Shown piece after piece: positions 57,349 through 64,000 of a DNA stretch of 64,000 nucleotides. Numbering within the stretch: position 1 is the stretch's first letter; every line of letters starts with the position of its first letter. Location: assembly GCA_963702075.1 (NCBI GenBank), contig OY969703.1, positions 310,001 through 374,000 of the forward strand, given 5' to 3'. The stretch comes from VAYN01 sp963702075. Its GTDB lineage: Bacteria > Actinomycetota > Thermoleophilia > Solirubrobacterales > 70-9. The position numbers were made by a program, and so were the translations under genes. Under the pieces are notes generated by a model. That model saw only the letters and a program-made list of their open reading frames with translations. It did no database searches and was not told the DNA's origin.

Positions 57349-58700
57349 GCTCCCTCCGCCTTGCGGAACGGGACCACGTTCGGCTGCGGCTCCTGCGCCG
57401 GCTCGGGCGCCCGGTGTTCGCCGGTGAGCGTCCCGTAGAGCTCGACCTGCTCGGCGATCACCTTGCCGATCCGGCGCACGCCCTCGCGGATTTCGTCCGC
57501 GGTGACGCCGGAGAAGTTGAGCCGCATCGAGTGGCGGCCGCGGCCGTCGACATAGGCGGCCTGCCCGGGGACGAAGGCGACGTCGGCGCGCAGCGCCTTG
57601 GCCAGCAGGTCGCTGGTGTCGATGTAGTCGGGCAGCGTCGCCCAGATGAAGAGCCCACCCTCGGGCTCGGTCCAGGTCGCCTCGGCGGGGAAGTGGTTGC
57701 GCAGCGCTTCGAGCATGATGTCGCGCCGCTCGCGGTAGATCTCGACCAGGTCGTCGATGTAGCGCTGCCAGCGCCGTTCGGCGAAGTACTCGCGGACGAA
57801 GTACTGGGTCAGGGTCGAGGTGCAGAGGTCGGTGGCCTGCTTGCCGAGGACGATTTTCTCCAGCACCGGTGGCGGCGCCACAGTCCAGCCGAGGCGGATG
57901 CCGGGGGAGAGGATCTTCGAGAAGGTGCCGAGGTAGATGACGAAATCGCCGCCGTCGAGCTGGTAGAGCGGCGGCATCGGCTCGCCTTCGTAACGCAGCA
58001 GGCCGTAGGGGCTGTCCTCGACGACGAGGATCTCGTTGGCTCGCGCCAGGTCGACCAGGCGCTGCCGGCGCGCGAAGGACATCGTCACCCCGGCCGGGTT
58101 CTGGAAGCTCGGCACCGAGTAGATGAACTTCGGCCGGCGCCCTTCGGCGCGCAGCTCGCCGAGCAGCTTCTCGAGCAGGTCGATGTCCATCCCGTCCTCG
58201 TCGCATTCGACTTGGACCACGTCGGCCTGGTAGCTGCAGAAGACCGGCACCGCACCCGGATAGGTCGGCGCCTCGCAGATGATCACGTCGCCGGGATCGA
58301 TCAGCGTCTTGGTGACGAGGTCGATCCCCTGCTGACCGCCGGTGGTGACGATGATGTCGTCGGGGTCGGGGAGCATTCCCTCAGCGCCCATCACCTCGAG
58401 GATGCAGTCCTTGGTCTCCTCGAAGCCCTCGGTCGGCCCGTACTGCAGCGCCTCCGCCGCCGACTCCTGGGCGATCCGCGTCATCTGCGCGGCGAAGCTC
58501 TGCGGCGGGAAGGTCGAGGTGTCGGGGAGGCCGCCGGCGAGGGAGATCACTTCCGGCCGGGCGGTGATCGCCATCAGGTCGCGCATTGCCGAGGAGCGCA
58601 TCACCGTCGTGCGCTCGGCGAACAGCCCCGCGTAGCGCTCGAGGTCGCGGGTGCCGGCGTGGGAACGCCTGCGGTGGGTCGGCTCGGGTACTTCTGCCAT
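57345..58700 (-). CDS. PLP-dependent aminotransferase (fold type I, LysN/2-aminoadipate-like)
   Basis: About 451 residues. SLAGGLPDTSTFPPQSF, TTGGQQGIDLVTKTLIDPGDVI, EAPTYPGAV, FIYSVPSFQNPAGVTMSFARRQRLVDLA, VEDSPYGLLRYEG and the PLP lysine in GTFSKILSPGIRLGW all match class I/II enzymes of the MocR-aminotransferase/LysN group without an HTH domain. MRLNFSG contains the substrate carboxylate-binding Arg. Substrate is uncertain (aromatic, branched-chain or aminoadipate). ATG at 58700; the downstream ddl is translationally coupled, hinting at a link to amino-acid supply for wall synthesis. Confidence 0.88.
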   Translation of the reverse strand: MAEVPEPTHRRRSHAGTRDLERYAGLFAERTTVMRSSAMRDLMAITARPEVISLAGGLPDTSTFPPQSFAAQMTRIAQESAAEALQYGPTEGFEETKDCILEVMGAEGMLPDPDDIIVTTGGQQGIDLVTKTLIDPGDVIICEAPTYPGAVPVFCSYQADVVQVECDEDGMDIDLLEKLLGELRAEGRRPKFIYSVPSFQNPAGVTMSFARRQRLVDLARANEILVVEDSPYGLLRYEGEPMPPLYQLDGGDFVIYLGTFSKILSPGIRLGWTVAPPPVLEKIVLGKQATDLCTSTLTQYFVREYFAERRWQRYIDDLVEIYRERRDIMLEALRNHFPAEATWTEPEGGLFIWATLPDYIDTSDLLAKALRADVAFVPGQAAYVDGRGRHSMRLNFSGVTADEIREGVRRIGKVIAEQVELYGTLTGEHRAPEPAQEPQPNVVPFRKAEGA

Positions 58701-58754
58701 CGAGGAAGTGTGGCGGATCGACGCGCCCCCGTCGCGGTTGGTTAGGTTTGGGGC

Positions 58755-59159
58755 ATGGACGCCCTCACCGACCTCGGCATCGGCATCGCGATCGGGATGC
58801 TCGCCGGCACCGCCGGCACCCACGGCTCCGCCCGCGGGCGGATGACGATCCTCGCTGCTGTGATCGGCCTGGTCGCCGGTTTCCTGCTGGACGGGGCGCT
58901 CGGGGCGCTGGTGGCCGCGATCGGCGCCGCACTCGGCTGCATCGTGATCAGCGACGTCGTCTACGGCGCCAGCCGCCGCGAAGGCAGCGGGGGCGGTGCG
59001 CTTGCATTCATCGTTGCCCTGGCGGCGCTAATCGTGGTTGCGCTCGCGCTGCTGCTGGCACCCGCAGTGATCGCCGTCGTCCTGGCCCTGGCTTGGCTCG
59101 GGATCTCCCGCCACCGCCGCGCCCAGCGCAAACACGCGGGCCTGCGCGTCCTCCGATAA
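58755..59159 (+). CDS. Small integral membrane protein, unknown
   Basis: A 134-residue protein with four hydrophobic helices (about 7-25, 32-68 as a pair, and 83-115) and a short basic C-terminal tail RHRRAQRKHAGLRVLR. The first helices are Gly/Ala rich, resembling GlsB/YeaQ-type small transmembrane proteins, but I cannot assign it. ATG start 54 bases from the divergent aminotransferase. Confidence 0.6.
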   Translation: MDALTDLGIGIAIGMLAGTAGTHGSARGRMTILAAVIGLVAGFLLDGALGALVAAIGAALGCIVISDVVYGASRREGSGGGALAFIVALAALIVVALALLLAPAVIAVVLALAWLGISRHRRAQRKHAGLRVLR

Positions 59160-59205
59160 CCGCGCGCTCTCCGGCCGCGTCCGGCGGGAGGGCATCATTC
59201 GACCC

Positions 59206-60738
59206 ATGGCGGCCGGCAAGAAGCTCGTCCTCACCTACGTCGACTCGCTGCGCACCGACATGCTCGAACGCGCGGTCGCCGAGGGCCGCGCCCCGACCTT
59301 CGGCGCGTTGATCGAGCGCGGCGTGCTGATCCCCGACTGCGTCTCCAGCTTCCCCTCGGTCACCCCGGTCGCCAGCGCCGAGATGGTCACCGGGGTCGCC
59401 GCCGACCGGCACTGGATCAGCGGTATGAACTGGTACCACCGGCTCGAGCGGCGCTACGTCGAGTACGGCTCCTCGCTGGAGGCCTCGCGCGCCTTCGGCG
59501 TCTTCCTCGCCCTCTACGACCTCGTCTACAACATGAACCTCGGCCACCTCAGCCCGGAGGTGGAGACGGTCTTCGAGAGCCTCGAAGACGCGGGCTATCG
59601 CACCGCCTGCACGCCGTTCCTGATCTACCGCGGCAGGCAGCGGCACGAGGTCTCCCTCGACGGCCTGTTGCGACGGGCGATCGACGCGACGAAGCTGAAG
59701 TTCCACCACCACACCTGGGGCCCGACCGACCTCTTCTACGGGGACCTCTACGCCAGCCGCGAGGTGCCCTGCCGCGCGACCTCGATCCCCGGTAACCGCG
59801 ACGGCTACGCCGCCTGCTGCGCAGCCGAGCTGATGAAAGAGGACCGCTACGACTTCATCCTCCTCTCGCTGCCCGACAACGACCACTACTCCCACCAGCA
59901 CGGGCCGGAGGCCAGCGTCGAGTCGATCGCCAAGGCCGACGCCGCCTTCGCGACCTACGCCGGGGAAGCCGGTGGGCTCGACGAGTTCCTCGAGGGCCAC
60001 GCGGTGATCCTGCTCGCCGACCACGCGCAGACCGACGTCCACCGCGGCCTGCCACTGGCGGAGCTGCTGAGCGCGGAGTGGTCGGTGCTGCAGCCTTCCG
60101 AGGAGCGGCCCGAGCACTCGCAGCTGGCGGTCAGCCCGACCGGCCGCGCCGCCCACGTCTACCTGCTGCCGGGGGAGGGGGAGCGGGCGGACCCGGCGGA
60201 GGTCGCCGCGCGGCTCGGGGTGATCGAGGGCGTCGACCTTGTATGTCGGTTGGAGGAGGCGGACGGGACGCCGCTGGTGCGCGAGAGTCCGGGGATGCCG
60301 ATTGCCGGCGGCGAGCGGGCGGTGGTCGAGCGGGGGGAGTGCGTGTTGCGGTTCCGACCGGGCGGCAAGGTCGGCGACCTGCGAGGCGGCAGCTGGGAGG
60401 TGGAGGGCGACCTCGGCGCGCTGGAGGCCTCGGTCGAGGACGGGCGGCTGCGCAGCGAGGCCTACCCGGACCCGCTGGGGCGGGTGTGGTCGGCGCTGAC
60501 GGCACCGCACGCCGGCGACTGCATCGTCTCGCTCTCGCCCGGGTTCGAGGCGGTCGACTGGGGCGGCGTCTCCCATGCAGGGGGCGGCAGCCACGGGGCG
60601 CTGCACGCCGGCGACTCGCTCGGGCCGCTGCTCTTCGTCGGTTGCGGGCCGGACTCGGGGAGCGAGCGGGAGCAGTGGGCGTTGCGGGACGTCGCCGCGA
60701 TCGTCCGCGAGCACTTCGGCGTGGCGGCGCCGACTTGA
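59206..60738 (+). CDS. Alkaline-phosphatase-superfamily phosphodiesterase/nucleotide pyrophosphatase
   Basis: A 510-residue protein without a signal peptide. It has the two-metal pattern of the superfamily: LTYVDSLRTDML (first Asp), SSFPSVTPVASAEMVTG with the nucleophile Thr in the FPSVTP motif, SLPDNDHYSHQHGPE (Asp/His), and LLADHAQTDVH (Asp-His). This is the type I phosphodiesterase/nucleotide pyrophosphatase (PF01663) look. Substrate unknown; a phosphodiester or glycolipid is possible. ATG start; TTGA overlap with the next gene indicates coupling to the membrane glycosyltransferase-like gene. Confidence 0.82.
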   Translation: MAAGKKLVLTYVDSLRTDMLERAVAEGRAPTFGALIERGVLIPDCVSSFPSVTPVASAEMVTGVAADRHWISGMNWYHRLERRYVEYGSSLEASRAFGVFLALYDLVYNMNLGHLSPEVETVFESLEDAGYRTACTPFLIYRGRQRHEVSLDGLLRRAIDATKLKFHHHTWGPTDLFYGDLYASREVPCRATSIPGNRDGYAACCAAELMKEDRYDFILLSLPDNDHYSHQHGPEASVESIAKADAAFATYAGEAGGLDEFLEGHAVILLADHAQTDVHRGLPLAELLSAEWSVLQPSEERPEHSQLAVSPTGRAAHVYLLPGEGERADPAEVAARLGVIEGVDLVCRLEEADGTPLVRESPGMPIAGGERAVVERGECVLRFRPGGKVGDLRGGSWEVEGDLGALEASVEDGRLRSEAYPDPLGRVWSALTAPHAGDCIVSLSPGFEAVDWGGVSHAGGGSHGALHAGDSLGPLLFVGCGPDSGSEREQWALRDVAAIVREHFGVAAPT

Positions 60739-62375
60739 GGCGGGCGGCCCTCCTCCTCGTACTGCTGGCCGGGCTGACGCTTGGGCCCTCGACGGCGAGT
60801 GGGGCGAACGCAGGCGAAGCGACGACGAAACAGATCAGCTCCGCCGAAGCGATCGCCGCCGCCAACCAGGACCCGACGCTCCGCGGCGAGAAGCAGAAGC
60901 ACCCGAACCTCGGGCCGAGCGCGGCGTTGAAGGAAGGGCATTGGGAGGTCGCCTACTTCGAAGGCGGCGACGAGCTGGCGCTGGTCCTGGTCGACGCGCA
61001 CAGCGGCGAAGTGACCGAGTCCTGGACCGGCTACCAGGTCGCCTGGAAGATGGCGCGCGGCTACTCCGGCGCCTTCGGCCACAAGCTGAACGCGCCCTAC
61101 GTATTCCTGCCGCTCTGCGCGATCTTCCTGTTCGGCCTCGTCGACTGGCGGCGACTCTGGCGGGTCGCCAACCTCGACCTGTTCGTCCTGCTCGGCTTCG
61201 GCGTCTCCCACTTCTTCTTCAACCGCGCCGACATCGGCGTCTCGGTCCCGCTCGTCTACCCGGTGCTCTTCTACCTCCTCGGCCGCAGCCTCTGGATCGG
61301 GTTGCGGGGGAGGGGGGAGGGTCTGCGGCCGGTCTGGCCGACGATGTGGCTGGTCGTCGCGGCACTGTTCCTGATGGGCTTCCGGGTCGGCCTCAACGTC
61401 GCCGACGCCGGCGTGGTCGACGTCGGCTACGCGGGGGTGGTCGGGGCCGATCGGATCGCCCACGGCGAACCGATCTACGACAACTTCCCCGCCGACGTCT
61501 CCGAGGGGGACACCTATGGCCCGGTCAACTACCTGGCCTACGTCCCCTTCGAGCGGATCTGGCCCTTCTCCGGCAGCTGGGACGACCTCCCCGCCGCCCA
61601 CGCAGCCTCAGTCGTCTTCGACGTAGCCGCCTTCGTCCTCCTGCTCCTGATCGGGATGCGAATCCGCCCCGGCCCCGAGGGCCAGCGCCTGGCCGCCATC
61701 CTCGCCTTCGGCTGGGCCGCCTACCCGTATACCGCCTACGTCCTCGAGTCCAACTCCAACGACTCACTCGTGGCCGCGCTTCTCTTAGCCACCTTCTACC
61801 TCGCCGCGAAGCCGCTGGCGCGTGGAGCGCTGTTGGCCGCCGCAACCTGGGCCAAGTTCGCTCCCGCCGTCCTCGCCCCGATGTACCTGACCCATGAGCG
61901 GAAGCTGCGCCCGGCGCTCTTCTTCGTTCTCGGGTTCGTCGCCGTGACGGTGGCTGTGTTGATCTGGCCCGCGATCGATCCCGGCCTGAAGACGTTCTAC
62001 GACAGAACGATCGCGAGCCAGGCAGGACGCTCCTCGCCATTCAGCATCTGGGGACAGGCACCTTCGCTCGAGCCGATTCGCATCGCACTGCTGGGGCTCA
62101 CCGGCATCGCCTCGATCGCCTTCGCGTTCATCCCCCGCCGCAAGTCGCTGACCCAGCTCGCCGCGCTCTCAGCCGCCCTTCTGCTCCTGCTCCAACTCAC
62201 CCTGCACCACTGGTTCTACCTCTACATCGTCTGGTGGTTCCCGCTGCTGCTCATCGCGCTGGCAGCATCACCTGCTCGAACGAGTCGGCCAGGCCCCGAT
62301 CGTTCACCTCGACGAGAGCTCCCATCACCCAGACGTCTTCCTCGGCGGTCTCGAACCGCGTCGGCATCTGGGTGA
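60735..62375 (+). CDS. Integral membrane protein, GT87/DUF2029-like glycosyltransferase candidate
   Basis: About 546 residues. A signal-like N-terminus (MRRAALLLVLLAGLTLG) and an exported domain (about 20-100, HWEVAYFEGGDELALVLVDAHSGEV, a PepSY-like pattern) precede roughly ten membrane helices. The loop GEPIYDNFPADVSEGDTYGPVNYLAYVPFE has an acidic D/E cluster common in GT-C enzymes. The C-terminal 40 residues (rich in Arg/Ser/Pro) come from reading into the antisense of ymdB and may be read-through. TTG start overlaps the previous stop. Confidence 0.65.
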   Translation: MRRAALLLVLLAGLTLGPSTASGANAGEATTKQISSAEAIAAANQDPTLRGEKQKHPNLGPSAALKEGHWEVAYFEGGDELALVLVDAHSGEVTESWTGYQVAWKMARGYSGAFGHKLNAPYVFLPLCAIFLFGLVDWRRLWRVANLDLFVLLGFGVSHFFFNRADIGVSVPLVYPVLFYLLGRSLWIGLRGRGEGLRPVWPTMWLVVAALFLMGFRVGLNVADAGVVDVGYAGVVGADRIAHGEPIYDNFPADVSEGDTYGPVNYLAYVPFERIWPFSGSWDDLPAAHAASVVFDVAAFVLLLLIGMRIRPGPEGQRLAAILAFGWAAYPYTAYVLESNSNDSLVAALLLATFYLAAKPLARGALLAAATWAKFAPAVLAPMYLTHERKLRPALFFVLGFVAVTVAVLIWPAIDPGLKTFYDRTIASQAGRSSPFSIWGQAPSLEPIRIALLGLTGIASIAFAFIPRRKSLTQLAALSAALLLLLQLTLHHWFYLYIVWWFPLLLIALAASPARTSRPGPDRSPRRELPSPRRLPRRSRTASASG

Positions 62376-63021
62376 TCAGCGAGCGCAGCGCCTGCTCGGG
62401 CTTTACCCCGAGGACGCTGGTCCGCGAGCCGGTCATGCCGACGTCGGAGATGAAGGCGGTGCCGCCGGGCAGGACGCGGCCGTCGGCGGTGGGGACGTGG
62501 GTGTGGGTGCCGAGGACGGCGGCGACACGGCCGTCGAGGTGCCAGCCCATCGCCACCTTCTCGCTCGTCACTTCGGCGTGGAAGTCGACGATCACCGCGT
62601 CCTGCTCGTGGTGGCTGAGGATCGAGTCGACGGTGTCGAAGGGGGAGCGGGCGACGCGGAGACCGACGCCGCCGCTGAGGTTGACGACCCGCACGCGCAT
62701 CCCCTCGACCTCGACCACGGTGTGGCCGCGACCCGGGTTGCCCTGCGGGTAGTTGGCCGGCCGCACCACCCGCTCCTCGCGGTCGAGGAAGTCGTAGGCC
62801 TCGCGGTGACGGTAGACGTGGTTCCCCGTGGTGACGACGCCGACGCCGACGCCGAAGAAGTCGTTGGCGGTCCGCTCGGTGATCCCCATCCCGCCGGCTG
62901 AGTTCTCGCCGTTGACGATCACCAGGTCGGGCGCGTAGCGCTCGCGCAGCTGCGGCATCGTCTCCCGCAGACCCTGGCGGCCGGGGCTGCCGACCACGTC
63001 GCCGATAAATAGAACCCGCAT
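62251..63021 (-). CDS. YmdB-family metallophosphoesterase (TIGR00282)
   Basis: A 256-residue protein: MRVLFIGDVVGSPGR, VIVNGENSAGGMGIT, VTTGNHVYRHREAYDFL, VIVDFHAEVTSEKVAMGW and VLGTHTHVPTADG with all metal-binding residues (Asp, Asn, Glu, His). YmdB members hydrolyse 2',3'-cAMP and affect biofilm and motility in Bacillus. The 3' end overlaps the convergent membrane-protein gene by 125 bases. ATG start. Confidence 0.93.
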   Translation of the reverse strand: MRVLFIGDVVGSPGRQGLRETMPQLRERYAPDLVIVNGENSAGGMGITERTANDFFGVGVGVVTTGNHVYRHREAYDFLDREERVVRPANYPQGNPGRGHTVVEVEGMRVRVVNLSGGVGLRVARSPFDTVDSILSHHEQDAVIVDFHAEVTSEKVAMGWHLDGRVAAVLGTHTHVPTADGRVLPGGTAFISDVGMTGSRTSVLGVKPEQALRSLITQMPTRFETAEEDVWVMGALVEVNDRGLADSFEQVMLPAR

Positions 63022-63054
63022 CCCGGCGAGACCTTATCTGCGAGATTGAACGGG

Positions 63055-63699
63055 GTGGTCGAGTCGGCTGAAAGGGAAGCGATCCTGAGGCGAGCGCTGA
63101 CCTATCCCTACGCGAGCCCGGAGCGCTCCTACCTCTACCGAGATGGGGGAGCGAAGGAACTGCCGGAGGACTTCGACCGCAGCGGCCGCACTCCCTTGAT
63201 CTCCTACGGAGCTAACGCCGCGCCCGAGGCGCTGGCCCTGAAGCTGGCGGCGCTGCCGGGCGAACCGCTGCCGGTGGAGCGCTCGGAGCTGGAGGACTAC
63301 GACGTCGTCTATTCCGCCCATGTCTCTCCTTACGGCGCCGTCCCGGCGACGCTGCTGGAGAGCCCCGGAACCGTCGCCCCGGTCTTCATCCTCCACCCGA
63401 CCGCGGAACAGCACGCCCTGCTGACCGCGACGGAGCTGAACTACGACCTGGTCGAGGTCAAGGGACACGCGGCCTACCGCAGCAAGCACGGCTGCCTCGA
63501 GCTCGACGGCGCGCCCGTGGCGCTGGCGGCGATTCCCTCCCGCGGCCGCACCCTCCCGCAGCTCGACCAGCCGGCGGTGCTCGAGCGGGTCCGAGCTCAG
63601 CTCGCGCCCGAGCTGGAGCTCGAGGAGTTCATCCACGCCTGCATCGAGCGCGGCGGGATCAAACCGTTGCGAATCGACGCAGGGCGAGCCGGGCGATGA
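63055..63699 (+). CDS. Hypothetical protein, gamma-glutamylcyclotransferase-like
   Basis: About 214 residues. LISYGANAAPEALALKL recalls the YGSN substrate loop of GGCT/AIG2-type proteins, with YDVVYSAHVSPYGAVPATLLESPG, PVFILHP and a later Glu in LTATELNYDLVEV that could be catalytic. The similarity is suggestive only. GTG at 63055 or TTG at 63046 may be the start; both lack strong ribosome sites. The last 40 bases overlap the convergent permease gene. Confidence 0.5.
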   Translation: MVESAEREAILRRALTYPYASPERSYLYRDGGAKELPEDFDRSGRTPLISYGANAAPEALALKLAALPGEPLPVERSELEDYDVVYSAHVSPYGAVPATLLESPGTVAPVFILHPTAEQHALLTATELNYDLVEVKGHAAYRSKHGCLELDGAPVALAAIPSRGRTLPQLDQPAVLERVRAQLAPELELEEFIHACIERGGIKPLRIDAGRAGR

Positions 63700-64000
63700 G
63701 GGTGTAGGCGGCGAAGAGGATCGCCAGGTGCAGGAGCGGCCCGCCGATCCCCGGCCCGGCGGTGTCGAGCGCGGCGGTGATCGCCTGCAGGGCCGGCTTG
63801 AACGGGAAGAGAGCGGTGAAGTAGCGGATCGCGTCGAAGACGGTGGGGCTGACCGCGCCCGAGGGGACGAGGGAGAGGAAGGCGACCGGGAGGGTGACCA
63901 TGAAGGCGAGCAGGGAGACCGCCCGCACCTCGCGAGCCGCGGCCCCAAGGGCGGCACCGGCCGCTCCCAGCGCCGCTCCGGAGAAGAGGATCGCGACCAG
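63659..64000 (-). CDS. ABC-2 type transporter permease, 5' partial
   Basis: The C-terminal 113 residues of a membrane protein open at the right window edge. Hydrophobic helices and the pattern LVAILFSGAALGAAGAALG, VRAVSLLAFMVTLPVAFLSLVP, IRYFTALFPFKPALQAI and AILFAAYTLIARLAL fit the last helices of an ABC-2 type export permease. A GTG at 63928 is internal, not the start. The cognate ATPase would lie outside the window. Confidence 0.7.
   Translation of the reverse strand: MVAILFSGAALGAAGAALGAAAREVRAVSLLAFMVTLPVAFLSLVPSGAVSPTVFDAIRYFTALFPFKPALQAITAALDTAGPGIGGPLLHLAILFAAYTLIARLALRRFATV

Overview
The window is about 64 kb of high-GC bacterial chromosome containing the replication origin. A Gram-positive actinobacterial core is indicated by an FHA/PstP/RodA/PBP/PknB-PASTA cluster, an oriC candidate between dnaN and dnaA, a short YidC, and many GTG/TTG starts with 4-base stop/start overlaps. 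The deep-branching class Thermoleophilia (Solirubrobacterales-like) is my best guess. That placement is inference; no rRNA gene is present.

Layout: (1) 1-1418, tandem DUF3105 membrane-anchored proteins. (2) 1426-12977, a mostly minus-strand exopolysaccharide cluster: FlaA1/PglF-type sugar-nucleotide dehydratase, LytR_C protein, Wzy-like polymerase/ligase, Wzx-like flippase, three glycosyltransferases (one divergent), priming sugar-phosphate transferase and two acyltransferases. (3) 13029-26493, mixed genes: DedA, UppP, PurM, a DsbA-like protein, a Ser/Thr kinase with an exported domain, a desaturase with its reductase, two secreted hydrolases, a BtuF-like protein, queuosine salvage, and two copies of an unrecognised secreted Cys-rich family. 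(4) 26501-35656, a cell-wall growth and signalling operon: fhaA-fhaB-pstP-rodA-pbpA-pknB-ddl plus a further kinase upstream. (5) 35772-38206, a membrane protein, pheA and an HNH nuclease. (6) 38207-41429, a visibly lower-GC accessory island: HTH regulator and cytidylate-kinase-like protein divergent from NUDIX, 2TM-effector-like and HIT genes. (7) 41432-55102, the origin region: gyrA-gyrB-dciA-recF-dnaN-oriC-dnaA on minus, then rpmH-rnpA-yidD-yidC on plus, an inverted rsmG-jag pair, and parA-parB. Two identical parS sites lie at the rnpA/yidD junction. (8) 55099-64000, an RHH/small membrane protein pair, tRNA-Ile(GAT), a bifunctional-nuclease-domain protein, a second ddl, an aminotransferase, a phosphodiesterase-superfamily protein, a GT87-like membrane protein, YmdB and a truncated ABC permease.

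Functionally the window joins chromosome replication and segregation (DnaA, DnaN, RecF, gyrase, ParAB/parS) to envelope growth (RodA/PBP/Ddl/UppP under Ser/Thr kinase-phosphatase control) and capsule export. The best candidate for an undescribed system is the 38.2-41.4 kb island, where three nucleotide-handling enzymes flank a two-TM protein and share a regulator-sized repeat region. Also notable are an E. coli-type insertion in GyrB, a terminator-like hairpin directly at the gyrB start, the inverted jag-rsmG pair, divergent genes whose ATG codons overlap in one CATG, and a shift from GAG to GAA glutamate codons where kinases pass from cytoplasmic to exported domains. No intergenic stretch exceeds 300 bases. 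I saw no CRISPR array, insertion sequence or rRNA.
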